DNA of 52,528 nucleotides from an uncultured Eggerthella sp. (GTDB lineage: Bacteria; Actinomycetota; Coriobacteriia; Coriobacteriales; Eggerthellaceae): positions 1 through 52,528 of the forward strand of contig URJE01000001.1 of NCBI GenBank assembly GCA_900547965.1, read 5' to 3'. A model generated the notes under the pieces. The model was not told the origin of the DNA. It did not search any database and saw only the letters and a list, made by a program, of their open reading frames with translations. Of the stretch, positions 32,701 to 41,095 are shown piece by piece; positions within the stretch are counted from its first letter, which is position 1, and every line of letters starts with the position of its first letter. A program made the translations under genes and the position numbers.

Positions 32701-34368
32701 AGCATCGTTTAAGAACGTGCCGCCCTGGACAATAACCTTATTGCCAACTTCGTGGGGGTCGCGGATTTTGATTACCTTGAACAAGGCATTTTTGATAACG
32801 GAAAGTGCCAAGCCAGCAGCGATGTCACCAACCGTGGCACCTTCCTTCTGAGCCTGCTTAACGCGACTGTTCATGAACACCGTACAACGGCTGCCCAAAT
32901 CAACAGGATTTTCAGCCTTGATAGCGCTCTGGGCGAATTCGGACACGTCAAGATTCAAACCCGATGCAAAGCTCTCGATAAACGAACCGCAGCCAGAGGA
33001 GCACGCCTCGTTCAGCATGATGTGGTCAATCACGCCGTCCTTAACGCGCAGACACTTCATGTCCTGACCGCCAATATCCAGAATGAACTCAACGCCTGGA
33101 AGCATTTCCTGAGAACCGCGGAGATGCGCAACCGTTTCGATCTCGCCGGAATCCACACGCAAAGCTTCGAGCAGCAATGCCTCGCCGTAGCCAGTAACCG
33201 TAACATGGGCGATGTTCACCTTGGGCTTGCCCAATTCATCGACAGGAAGTTGCTGATACAGCTCGGCAACGGCACGCTTCGCGCATCCCAAAACGTCGCC
33301 TTTGTTGTTGACATAGCTACTCCACAAAAGGCTGCCATCTTCGCCGATAAGAGCACTCTTGAATGTAGTAGAGCCAGCATCAATGCCAAGAAAAGCAGCC
33401 CCTTCATAGGCTGAAAGGTCGGCACGACGAACCTTTTCGCTATTATGGCGCTGCTTGAATTCGCGATAATCGGCCTCATCTTTAAATAAGGGAGGGAGAC
33501 GAACCACTTCGCTGCCCTGCACATCGCCCAGATTTTCAAGACGCTCAACAACATCAGAAAGCAACTCAGCTTTAGCTTCAGAACCAGCCAACGCGCAACC
33601 GCTTGCCACAAAAAGATGAGCATTATCAGGAACGATAATATGTTCGTCATCAAGCTCGAGCGTTTCATAGAAGCGCTTGCGAAGTTCAGGCAAGTACTGA
33701 AGCGGACCGCCGAGGAACGCAACATGACCGCGAATCGGACGACCGCATGCCAAACCGGAAATGGTTTGCGTGACAACGCTCTGGAAAATCGATGCGGCAA
33801 TATCTTCTTTTTTAGCTCCCTCGTTCAAAAGGGGCTGTACGTCGGTCTTGGCGAATACGCCACAACGGCTAGCAATCGGATACAGCACCGTATGATGTTG
33901 AGCAAGCTCATTCAATCCCGTTGCGTCAGTATCCAACAACGCGGCCATCTGATCGATGAATGCGCCAGTACCACCAGCGCACGTACCGTTCATGCGCTGT
34001 TCGATGCCATTATCGAAGTAGATGATCTTTGCGTCTTCGCCACCAAGTTCGATAGCGACATCGGTTTTAGGGATAAATGTCTCAACTGCCGTTTTGGAAG
34101 CGATTACTTCCTGAACGAATTCGATTCCGAGCCATTGGGAAAGCAACAGACCGCCGGAGCCAGTGATGGCCACCGTTACCTCTTTATCAGGAAATTGCGC
34201 TGCCGCTTCTTGCAATACCTCCAACACCGTCGCACGAACATCCGCGTGGTGGCGTCGATAGACTGAATAAACGATCTGATCGTCTTCGTCCAAAACTGCA
34301 ACTTTTACCGTGGTTGATCCCACGTCGATACCCAGATGGAGCTTAGATACTCCAGCTTCGGTTGCCAT
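29737..34368 (-). CDS. Large acyl-CoA dehydratase activase / dehydratase-like protein
   Basis: A 1543-aa protein of the BadF/BcrA/HgdC activase family. Two ASKHA ATPase domains come first: about residues 10-270 (LGIDVGSTTVKVAV, then MNGTCAGGTGAF) and 325-590 (LGIDAGSTTFKSAL, then NEACSSGCGSF). Cysteines in those loops should hold the bridging [4Fe-4S] cluster of the dimeric activase. A DUF2229 region with cysteines follows (CKACSNHC, VGIPRALNMYENYPFW), then a HgdB-like dehydratase half (PRVGVVGEILVKFHP; CAQPFACLPNHV). The family uses ATP hydrolysis to push electrons from ferredoxin to very low potential. The true substrate of these long proteins is unknown. GAGGAG lies 7 nt before ATG 34368. 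It is co-transcribed with the tetR gene 11 nt upstream. Confidence 0.93.
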   Translation of the reverse strand: MATEAGVSKLHLGIDVGSTTVKVAVLDEDDQIVYSVYRRHHADVRATVLEVLQEAAAQFPDKEVTVAITGSGGLLLSQWLGIEFVQEVIASKTAVETFIPKTDVAIELGGEDAKIIYFDNGIEQRMNGTCAGGTGAFIDQMAALLDTDATGLNELAQHHTVLYPIASRCGVFAKTDVQPLLNEGAKKEDIAASIFQSVVTQTISGLACGRPIRGHVAFLGGPLQYLPELRKRFYETLELDDEHIIVPDNAHLFVASGCALAGSEAKAELLSDVVERLENLGDVQGSEVVRLPPLFKDEADYREFKQRHNSEKVRRADLSAYEGAAFLGIDAGSTTFKSALIGEDGSLLWSSYVNNKGDVLGCAKRAVAELYQQLPVDELGKPKVNIAHVTVTGYGEALLLEALRVDSGEIETVAHLRGSQEMLPGVEFILDIGGQDMKCLRVKDGVIDHIMLNEACSSGCGSFIESFASGLNLDVSEFAQSAIKAENPVDLGSRCTVFMNSRVKQAQKEGATVGDIAAGLALSVIKNALFKVIKIRDPHEVGNKVIVQGGTFLNDAVLRAFEQLAETNAVRPDIAGNMGAYGAALLARDRAHAKEVASGVPAQTTMLGLDALRALEPTHRNVRCKACSNHCLLTINDFGIDEETGKHRRFITGNRCEKGAGLAEEAAKVPNLFEYKTHRLFDHYQPLSKEEATRSTVGIPRALNMYENYPFWFTFFTELGFRVELSDPSTKKTYEAGIESMPSESVCYPAKLSHGHIMNLLEKDIDFIWMPCAKYERQEDETAGNHFNCPIVMSYSEALKLNVDALNETDIQFLNPFVPYHMKDKLKERLYVELVEKHPELMGSAPAPTQAEIDAAVDAAWAEDEQLHEDIHNKGMETLKWIEEHGVHGIVLAGRPYHDDPEINHAIPELLTSFGLAVFTEDSIAHLGQVERPLRAVDQWMYHTRLYRAAKVVTQRDDLDLIQLNSFGCGLDAVTTDQVQEILEGSGKIYTVLKIDEVSNLGAARIRVRSLLAALKDQSDERAEQNAIEGGCPVCGIDADKLEADVAAREAVINAKTGAREAEAGAAVAAEIANGQGSTCSCGTIDEHDNPHIREAESTAFPKVQFTQEMKDAGYTILCPQMAPIHFDLLVPIFRSNGYNLELLPAVDHGAVDAGLKYVNNDICYPSILVTGQIMEAVTSGRYDTDKLAVIITQTGGGCRATNYISLIRKALKAAGLGHIPVISLAFKKLDESNPGFKVTATMLYNAIFALFYGDLLMQCLYRTRPYEIEKGAAEQLFDYWMEKCKLQIAEGEKFGRYKKTVRAIVDDFDNLPLQGEGTKPRVGVVGEILVKFHPTANNQVVDVIEAEGCEAVVPGLVDFFLFGIAGSIFQQEGVGKSKKGAMGAKAGLAAIAKLRKPMNDALAKSTRFEPPTDIFELASYAEEILSLCNSMGEGWLLTAEMCELIRNGAPNIVCAQPFACLPNHVVGKAVIKELRRRYKGTNIVAVDYDPGASEVNQLNRIKLMISVAKANLAEELKAEQKHLEERSTTEFHTESEVETTRA

Positions 34369-34379
34369 GGTGAATCTCC

Positions 34380-35060
34380 TCACATTCGAATAGGTTCTCC
34401 CGGTTTGATGAAAAGCAAACGCATAGCAATAAGCGCCATTTCCTCCGAGCTTTCCTTCATTCCGGTTTCAATCCAATGGGTTATAACGCCTAAATATGCT
34501 GAAGCATAGAAGGCAAGATAGTAATCAACAAATGCACTGGGGTCATTGCGATACTGCTCGTGAAGCACGCTCTGAATAAGGTGAGCGCATACCGAATCTC
34601 GCAAGCGAGGACCAAAACGAATATCGCCCCCAGGACCCAATACTGCATGCAGGAAAGCGCCTTGTTTGCTCAGGTAATCGAAGAGATCCACCAAAAAAGG
34701 AAGCGGACGCTTTGCGAATCGCGCCGCAACTACCTCTTTTATATCGATAGATTCCATCTGGGTCTGAATAGCGACTAAATCGCGCATCACTTCATCTTCG
34801 AACGATTCAAGCAGGTGTTCTTTATCGCGAAAGTGATTGTAGAACGTACCGCGATTAAGGTCAGCTGCAGAGCACAGGTCGTTGACCGTAATGGAGTCAA
34901 ACCCTTTTTCCTCCATCAGAAAGATGAGCGCACCGCGCAGTGCTCTCTTGCTGCGCGTAATACGGCGATCCTCAAGGCAAGGCTCAATGGCCGTAATAGC
35001 GTTTTCGCTACGCGAGTGCATACTGATACCAGCTGGCACGTTAGCCCCTTCCCCTTGCAT
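34380..35060 (-). CDS. TetR family transcriptional regulator
   Basis: A 226-aa regulator if it starts at ATG 35060. GTG 35039 (with AAGGGG 5 nt upstream) and ATG 35021 are alternatives, and the DNA-binding domain begins after all three. The helix-turn-helix is clear: RALRGALIFLMEEKGFDSIT, then VNDLCSAADLNRGTFYNHF, which is the TetR recognition helix region. The C-terminal half is a ligand-binding helical domain resembling TetR_C-like DhaS-type proteins. It is directly upstream of the activase gene on the same strand, so it probably controls its own operon. The dyad at 35094-35121 in its promoter region is a candidate site. Confidence 0.9.
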   Translation of the reverse strand: MQGEGANVPAGISMHSRSENAITAIEPCLEDRRITRSKRALRGALIFLMEEKGFDSITVNDLCSAADLNRGTFYNHFRDKEHLLESFEDEVMRDLVAIQTQMESIDIKEVVAARFAKRPLPFLVDLFDYLSKQGAFLHAVLGPGGDIRFGPRLRDSVCAHLIQSVLHEQYRNDPSAFVDYYLAFYASAYLGVITHWIETGMKESSEEMALIAMRLLFIKPGEPIRM

Positions 35061-35365
35061 GATCGCAAACAACTTCCCCGACGTTACATCAATCACACTG
35101 ATCGTTAATGAACACAGTGTGCAATAACATAGTACCAAGGGGCTGCGACTCGGGCAAGAAATGGACTCTAAAAACGGCAGCATTGTGACAATCAAAGCAC
35201 TTCTATCACTCAAACAAATCGACGCGTTGGTTGCTAGAGTGTCCTGATCGGCACCATGCAACGATAGTGTATCTATAACGTAAGCTATGCGTTCGCAACT
35301 GCGCTTGCTGACGGCAGTGATAGAATTATTGAATTGCTGAAACCACAACGAAAGGGATCGTTTCC
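35061..35365. other. Divergent intergenic region between tetR and UPF0210
   Basis: No gene is supported here. It must hold the promoters of both divergent units. Besides the 28-bp dyad, a small perfect dyad ATTGT-G-ACAAT lies at 35182-35192. No promoter could be assigned with confidence. Confidence 0.45.
35094..35121. promoter_or_regulatory. Candidate TetR operator
   Basis: CACACTG (35094-35100) and CAGTGTG (35115-35121) form a perfect 7-bp inverted repeat with a 14-bp centre, about 30 bp upstream of the tetR start. Size and position fit an autoregulatory TetR-family operator. Confidence 0.55.
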
Positions 35366-36730
35366 ATGCAGATCACCCCGGAAGAGATCGCTGAAACGCT
35401 TGCAATGGTAAGCAAGCAGCACCTCGATATTCGTACCATCACCCTCGGCTTGAACCTGCGCGGCTGCACTCACGAAGATGTGAACGTTATGGCTCGCAAG
35501 GTATACGATCGCATGACCACCGCAGCCGAAAAGCTTGTTCCCACCGCTGAACAGCTCGAACGCGAATACGGCATCCCAATCGTAAACAAGCGTATTTCCG
35601 TAACCCCCATCGCCGAAATCTGCGCTGCAACCCAAGCTACCGACCTTTCCCCCATCGCTATCGCAATGGATAAGGCAGGCAAAGAAGTTGGCGTCGATTT
35701 CGTTGGCGGCTTTTCCGCGCTCGTTCACAAGGGTGCCTCTCGTGCCGACAACAACCTCATGGAATCAATTCCCGCTGCCCTTGCCGCAACAGATAATGTA
35801 TGCGCATCGGTAAATGTTGGCTCAACACGCGCCGGCATTAATATGGATGCCGCATTCAAAATGGCCGGGATCATCAAACAGGCCGCAGAGGCAACCAAAG
35901 ACAAACAGTGCATTGGCGCGGGCAAATTGGTTGTATTCTGCAACGCCGTCGAGGATAACCCCTTTATGGCTGGCGCATTCCATGGCTCGGGTGAGGCCGA
36001 TGCAGTAGTCAACGTTGGCGTATCGGGTCCTGGCGTTGTAAACAATGTCCTGCGCAACATGCCCAAAGATGCCGATATGACCTCCATCGCTGAAGCCATC
36101 AAGGCAACCGCCTTCAAGATCACTCGAGCAGGCGAACTCATGAGCCGCGAAGCCAGCCGACGCCTGGGCGTACAGAAAGGCATTTTGGACCTGTCTCTTG
36201 CGCCCACGCCTGCTGAAGGCGACTCGGTTGCAGAAATCCTGGAAGCTATTGGCGTTGGCCAATGTGGCGGCCCAGGTACCACGGCAGCCCTCGCTATGCT
36301 CAACGACGCTGTCAAAAAGGGCGGCGTTATGGCAAGCAGCAGTGTAGGCGGTCTTTCCGGCGCATTTATCCCTGTATCCGAAGACGCTGGCATGATTCGC
36401 GCAGCGGAGTCAGGCGCACTCCGCCTGGAAAAGCTCGAAGCCATGACCTGCGTTTGCTCCGTCGGCCTCGATATGATCGCCATCCCCGGAGACACGAGCG
36501 TCGAAGCAATCTTCGGCATCATTGCCGATGAATGCGCTATCGGCATGATCAACAACAAAACAACCGCAGTTCGCCTTATTCCCGCTATTGGCAAGAAGGT
36601 TGGCGACAAGCTCGATTTCGGAGGCTTGCTTGGCTATGCGCCGGTAATGCCGGTAAACGAACATGCTGGTACGGTATTCGCCCATCGCGGCGGCCGCATG
36701 CCTGCTCCGCTCAATTCCCTGAAGAACTAG
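35366..36730 (+). CDS. UPF0210 (DUF711) family protein
   Basis: A 454-aa soluble protein of the UPF0210 family, a pyruvate formate-lyase-like fold without the glycyl radical chemistry proven. Recognisable parts are NLRGCTHEDVN, GGFSALVHKGAS, GVSGPGVV and the C-terminal GGRMPAPLNSLKN, which matches the family end. Length is normal. AAAGGGA lies upstream of ATG 35366. In many genomes an ACT-domain partner (UPF0237) is adjacent. None is present here. The function is unknown. A strong terminator follows. Confidence 0.92.
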   Translation: MQITPEEIAETLAMVSKQHLDIRTITLGLNLRGCTHEDVNVMARKVYDRMTTAAEKLVPTAEQLEREYGIPIVNKRISVTPIAEICAATQATDLSPIAIAMDKAGKEVGVDFVGGFSALVHKGASRADNNLMESIPAALAATDNVCASVNVGSTRAGINMDAAFKMAGIIKQAAEATKDKQCIGAGKLVVFCNAVEDNPFMAGAFHGSGEADAVVNVGVSGPGVVNNVLRNMPKDADMTSIAEAIKATAFKITRAGELMSREASRRLGVQKGILDLSLAPTPAEGDSVAEILEAIGVGQCGGPGTTAALAMLNDAVKKGGVMASSSVGGLSGAFIPVSEDAGMIRAAESGALRLEKLEAMTCVCSVGLDMIAIPGDTSVEAIFGIIADECAIGMINNKTTAVRLIPAIGKKVGDKLDFGGLLGYAPVMPVNEHAGTVFAHRGGRMPAPLNSLKN

Positions 36731-36752
36731 CAGCAGCTTCACCGCAAATGAA

Positions 36753-36791
36753 ACATGGCCCCCAATTGTAATTGGGGGCCATGTTGTTTCT
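36753..36791 (+). terminator. Intrinsic terminator after UPF0210
   Basis: A perfect 15-bp stem with a 2-nt loop (36753-36767 with 36770-36784) is followed by TGTTTC. It may also stop the converging gene at 36829. Confidence 0.85.
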
Positions 36792-36828
36792 GGCCAGTGA
36801 AGCAATAGCTCGGCATGATTGCATTGAG

Positions 36829-37146
36829 CTAAAGAGAGAACGGTCGAATACCTTTTACCGTAATATCTTTCATGCCGAAAAAACTTCGCAGATCGAAATA
36901 GACCTCATCGTCGATTTCCAAACCCTTTTCCAGCACAAGCATCTCACCAAACGGGGCATCAAACACGCCGCATCGTTTTGCTTTCAGTCGAGGCACGTCT
37001 TTATCGCGTACAAAACGTGAATGGAGCTCGGTCATGTCGGCGCAGCAGCCTTTTGGGCTAAGAGGCTCCACGGCAATACAGTGATAACCCCTGCGATCCA
37101 TATATTCCATAAGCTTCTGGGAAGCGCTGATGGTTATTCGCCTCAC
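36829..37146 (-). CDS. Small Cys-Cys motif protein coupled to tlyA
   Basis: A 105-aa protein of unknown function. It contains GCCAD in a beta-rich context (IAVEPLSPKGCCADM, then DKDVPRLKAKRCGVFDAPFGEM). This weakly recalls HesB-like folds and the small families with a Cys-Cys or Cys-Sec motif. The start is a GTG at 37146 overlapping the tlyA stop (GTGA), with a perfect AGGAGG upstream. It is therefore translated in step with tlyA at the end of the ligA-tlyA operon. No signal peptide or membrane helix is seen. A thiol or metal site is an inference only. Confidence 0.75.
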   Translation of the reverse strand: MRRITISASQKLMEYMDRRGYHCIAVEPLSPKGCCADMTELHSRFVRDKDVPRLKAKRCGVFDAPFGEMLVLEKGLEIDDEVYFDLRSFFGMKDITVKGIRPFSL

Positions 37147-37883
37147 GCTTCGCCTCCTAGAAACGTAGCATGAACAAGGTACTCCACATTTCCTTCAGCA
37201 CCTTTAATCGAGCTCTCCACTACTCCATTCACCCTAAAGCCCACCTCGCGCAACGCTTGGGTCACTTCATCAACGACACGTTGACGAACCGCTTCGCTGC
37301 GAACAATGCCATGATCGGTTTCCTCATGCTGACTTTCAAACTGCGGTTTAATAAGCCCCAAAAAGATGCTGCCCTTTTCACAAAGATTGGCAAATACATC
37401 AGCTAGCTGGGCCAATCCGATAAAGCTTAAGTCGCATACCACCATATCGAATGGAGCGCCAAGGCTCTCGGGGCTCGCTAAGCGGATGTTGGTGCGTTCA
37501 AACACGCTCACACGAGGATCTTGACGCAAGCTCCAAGCGAGCTGACCGTAGTTAACGTCTACGCATGCCACACTGGCAGCCCCCGCCTGAAGCAGGCAAT
37601 CCGAAAAACCGCCCGTAGAAGACCCCACATCAATGCAACGAAAGCCCGTAACATCCTGCCGAAAGTGATCAAGCGCACCCTGGAGCTTATGCCCACCACG
37701 GGAAACGAATTTCTTGGTATTTTTGACGAAAAGATCAGCATCGGGACGAACCTTTAAAGCGGCGCTCGACACATACACATCGTCAACTCGTACCTCGCGC
37801 GCAATAACCGCACGCAAAGCCGCATCCCTGTCGGCAAAGTAACCCTGCTCAACAAGCAGATCATCTACGCGAATCTTTGCCAT
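37143..37883 (-). CDS. tlyA: TlyA family rRNA 2'-O-methyltransferase
   Basis: A 246-aa protein with an N-terminal S4 RNA-binding domain (RVDDLLVEQGYFADRDAAL, about 3-60) and an FtsJ/RrmJ-type methyltransferase domain. The catalytic K-D-K-E style residues lie in SRGGHKL, CDLSFIG and LIKPQFE, and the SAM loop is CIDVGSSTGGFSD. Actinobacterial TlyA methylates 16S and 23S rRNA and affects capreomycin sensitivity; older annotations call it hemolysin A. It starts 2 nt after ligA with only a weak GGAC, so coupling to ligA is likely. Confidence 0.93.
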   Translation of the reverse strand: MAKIRVDDLLVEQGYFADRDAALRAVIAREVRVDDVYVSSAALKVRPDADLFVKNTKKFVSRGGHKLQGALDHFRQDVTGFRCIDVGSSTGGFSDCLLQAGAASVACVDVNYGQLAWSLRQDPRVSVFERTNIRLASPESLGAPFDMVVCDLSFIGLAQLADVFANLCEKGSIFLGLIKPQFESQHEETDHGIVRSEAVRQRVVDEVTQALREVGFRVNGVVESSIKGAEGNVEYLVHATFLGGEA

Positions 37884-37885
37884 AA

Positions 37886-40090
37886 TCAGTCCGTTTCGCT
37901 TTCCATAGGAACAGCTGAGCCTTGTAGACCGAGTTCTTCACCAGAAACAGCGGCAGATGATGCAAACAGCCCGGTTTCTCCCCCGCGCTCTTCAGGAGCT
38001 GGAATCAACCCAGTTTCAATCAATTTGAGAAAATCACGCTCTGTCAAAATCGGGACGCCCAAACTTTCAGCTTTGGAGCGTTTTGACCCTGCAGCCTCGC
38101 CGCAAATAACGTAGCTGGTCTTTTTAGAAACGCTTCCAGAAACCTTTGCCCCGTACTCTTTCAACTTATTGCCCGCTTCGGTACGCGTCATACCCGATTC
38201 AACCAAACTACCAGTAAGCACAAATGTCAGACCTGCAAGGGTTTGGGGCAACGTGTTTTTATGAAGCTCTTCTTCCATGGTTACGCCCGCAGCAGCCAAG
38301 CGGTCAACTACCTTTAGGTTATCTTCCGTTGCAAAGAAGTCACAAATACTCTGCGCAATAATCGATCCAACGCCATCGATTGCCGCCAGATCGTCAACCT
38401 TTGCGTCACGAAGCAAATTCACAGAAGGGTACATTTTTGCAATAGCTTCTGCCGTGGTTTTACCAACATGGCGAATACCCAATCCGAAAAGAACGCGTGC
38501 CAACGAACGCTTCTTGCTTTCGTTAATTGAAAGCATCAGCTTCGATGCCACAACAGGGCCCAACTCAATCCGGTCGCCCTTGGTAGTGGTCCGGCCAGTA
38601 TCTAAATGCTCCAACGTGTCCAGCGAAAGATCATAATAATCAGCAACATCGGTTAAATTGCCCGATTCAATGAGGCGAGCAACGATCTCATTGCCCATGC
38701 CTTCAATGTCAAGCGCACCTCGACTTGCCCAATGAGTTAGCCGCTCATGGGCCTGAGCGGGGCAATCGATAGATACGCATCGATAAGCCGCTTCGCCCTT
38801 CTCTCGAACGATGGGAGAGCCGCAACTAGGGCAAACCTTCGGCATAACCCAAGGCTGAGAACCCTCAGGCCGTAGCGAAAGGATAGGACCCAGAACCTCA
38901 GGAATAACATCGCCCGCTTTTCGGACAATAACGGTATCGCCAATACGCACATCCTTACGCAAAACCTCATCTTCGTTATGGAGGGTTGCTCGAGCAACCG
39001 TAGAACCGGCCACCAGAACTGGATCAAGCTCGGCAACAGGCGTGCACGCGCCTGTTCGCCCAACCTGAATGGTTATATCACGCAAGATAGTGGTTTTTTC
39101 TTCTGGAGGGAATTTGTAAGCAATAGCCCAGCGAGGAGCGCGTGCCGTGAAACCAAGTTCATGCTGCAAGGCAAAAGAGTCCACCTTCACGACCACGCCA
39201 TCGATTTCATAGGGCAAATCGGCACGCTTCTCCAGGCAATCCTGGCAGAACCTTCGTACCTCTTCGCGCGTGATACAGCGCTTAACATCGGGGTTTACAT
39301 GAAAGCCGCAACTACGAAGCCACTGCAGCAGCTCCCACTGCCCTGAAGCTTGGATAGACTGATCACGCGCAATTGCATACATGAAAGTAGACAGCTCGCG
39401 ATCGCGCGTAACAGAGGGGTCTTTCTGTCGAAGGGATCCTGCGGCAGCATTACGAGGATTGGCAAACGTGCGATTCCCCAATGCCTCAGCTTGTTCATTG
39501 AGCGCCTCGAAACTCGCCTTCGACATGTATATTTCACCACGGACCTCAACCGAGGAAACGCCTTCGAGAACATCCCCGGCCCCTTCATCCCACAGACGCA
39601 AAGGAATGTCGTTAACCGTGCGCGCATTGACTGTAACGTCTTCGCCCGTGGTGCCATCACCGCGAGTAGCCGCACGAACCAGCCTGCCGTCTTCGTAGGT
39701 AAGCGCCAGAGAAGAGCCATCAATCTTGAGCTCGCAGACCAAAGAAGGGAGCGTGCCCAAAGCTTCTTCGGTCCGATCCATCCATGCATCAAGCTCGTCC
39801 AAGTCCATCGCATTGTCGAGAGAATACATGCGCTGTTCGTGAACTACAGGGGAAAACTGATTGCCCACGGCTCCACCAACGCGCTGGGTTGGAGACGAAG
39901 GATCTTGCAATGAAGGATGCTCGTTCTCCAGGTCACGAAGCTCGCGCATAAGGGAGTCGAACGCAGCATCTGATATTTCGGGATCATCGAGGACATAATA
40001 ACGGTGCGTGTGATATTCGATTTCGCGGCGCAGACGTAAAACACGTTGTGCCAGTGTTTCTTCGGGCACGGAACCCTGTTCGTTGGACAT
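37886..40090 (-). CDS. ligA: NAD-dependent DNA ligase
   Basis: LigA seals nicks in replication and repair using NAD. The 734-aa protein has all domains in order: Ia domain with HRYYVLDDPEISDAAFD, nucleotidyltransferase with catalytic lysine in ELKIDGSS (K122), OB fold, and a four-cysteine zinc finger (CPSCG and CVSIDCPAQ). Helix-hairpin-helix repeats (GIRHVGKTTAEAIA) and a C-terminal BRCT domain (about 625-700) follow. About 30 extra residues follow the BRCT. GAGAGG precedes the ATG at 40090. It heads the operon ligA, tlyA and the small Cys-Cys gene. Confidence 0.97.
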   Translation of the reverse strand: MSNEQGSVPEETLAQRVLRLRREIEYHTHRYYVLDDPEISDAAFDSLMRELRDLENEHPSLQDPSSPTQRVGGAVGNQFSPVVHEQRMYSLDNAMDLDELDAWMDRTEEALGTLPSLVCELKIDGSSLALTYEDGRLVRAATRGDGTTGEDVTVNARTVNDIPLRLWDEGAGDVLEGVSSVEVRGEIYMSKASFEALNEQAEALGNRTFANPRNAAAGSLRQKDPSVTRDRELSTFMYAIARDQSIQASGQWELLQWLRSCGFHVNPDVKRCITREEVRRFCQDCLEKRADLPYEIDGVVVKVDSFALQHELGFTARAPRWAIAYKFPPEEKTTILRDITIQVGRTGACTPVAELDPVLVAGSTVARATLHNEDEVLRKDVRIGDTVIVRKAGDVIPEVLGPILSLRPEGSQPWVMPKVCPSCGSPIVREKGEAAYRCVSIDCPAQAHERLTHWASRGALDIEGMGNEIVARLIESGNLTDVADYYDLSLDTLEHLDTGRTTTKGDRIELGPVVASKLMLSINESKKRSLARVLFGLGIRHVGKTTAEAIAKMYPSVNLLRDAKVDDLAAIDGVGSIIAQSICDFFATEDNLKVVDRLAAAGVTMEEELHKNTLPQTLAGLTFVLTGSLVESGMTRTEAGNKLKEYGAKVSGSVSKKTSYVICGEAAGSKRSKAESLGVPILTERDFLKLIETGLIPAPEERGGETGLFASSAAVSGEELGLQGSAVPMESETD

Positions 40091-40224
40091 GAAAGTAATC
40101 CTCTCGTTTACTCACAACGTTGATGCTCTACAAGCCAATCAGCGAACGCAACATAGACCTACCAACAACCCAACAAAGCAAAAGCTAGCATCAGATGCAT
40201 CACGCCAAGACAACAGCAATAGCG

Positions 40225-41091
40225 CTAATTTGTTCTATTGCCTATACGCATAAACGCCTCGGGCACAGCATAAAGCACATCCTCGGCGCAGGCGCTAACA
40301 ACACCTTTGCGCTCAGAGGCAATGTTGCCTGCTTCTGCATGTATATATACCCCCAGATGAGCAGCATCGAAAGCGTCCATACCCTGAGCAAGCAAGCCAC
40401 CAATTACCCCAGCAAGCACATCGCCCGTACCGGCTTTTGCAAGTGCAACGGTGCCATTCGTTACCCTGCAGCTATGCTCTGCCGAAGCGATTACCGTATC
40501 GGACCCCTTAAGAACAACAACGGCACCATAAGCCAATGCAAGAGAATAGGCTACTTCTTCTTGCGACATATTGTCCAAGTTTAGTCCAAAAGGGGCACCG
40601 AGACGCGCTGCTTCACCCTTATGCGGAGTTAGGACGGTTGCACACCCCCGCTCAGTGCGACGACGCAACACTTTGCGCATTTTCAGCGAGGACATGAACG
40701 AAAGGGCGCCGCCATCCACCAACACTGGCGCCGACGCCTGCTTCAGAACACGGCGAGCCACATTTTCGGCATCCGCATCCGAGGAATCAAACCCCGGCCC
40801 AACCACAAAGGCGCCAGGATGCTGCACGGGAAGAGCAGAGGCAACATCCAATGAGGCGAAAGAGCCAACCACAAGCGAAGGACGAAACGCCTGGATCAGT
40901 GCTATGTTGCTTTTCGCTGTGAAAACCTGCGTATAGCCCGCACCAGCAAGCTGCGTCGCGCAAGACGACAGGCATGCGGCACCCGGATAAGCGGCGGAGC
41001 CAGCGACAACTATCGCTTTACCTCGGGAATACTTATGGGAATCAGCAGGTGGAATAGGTACTAGCGACGCATAGTCCGTGTTGCTATCCAT
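40225..41091 (-). CDS. nnrD: ADP-dependent NAD(P)H-hydrate dehydratase
   Basis: NnrD repairs hydrated NAD(P)H. The 288-aa protein is the ribokinase-like dehydratase (YjeF C-terminal domain): SRGKAIVVAGSAAYPGAA, VVGPG, VLTPHKGEAARL, VVLKGSDTVI and NGTVALAKAGTGDVLAG with the catalytic region. The NnrE epimerase domain found fused in many bacteria is absent here. I chose the ATG at 41091 because AAGGAG lies 9 nt upstream. It follows acpS by 4 nt, the common acpS-nnr neighbourhood. Confidence 0.93.
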   Translation of the reverse strand: MDSNTDYASLVPIPPADSHKYSRGKAIVVAGSAAYPGAACLSSCATQLAGAGYTQVFTAKSNIALIQAFRPSLVVGSFASLDVASALPVQHPGAFVVGPGFDSSDADAENVARRVLKQASAPVLVDGGALSFMSSLKMRKVLRRRTERGCATVLTPHKGEAARLGAPFGLNLDNMSQEEVAYSLALAYGAVVVLKGSDTVIASAEHSCRVTNGTVALAKAGTGDVLAGVIGGLLAQGMDAFDAAHLGVYIHAEAGNIASERKGVVSACAEDVLYAVPEAFMRIGNRTN

Positions 41092-41095
41092 GGGT

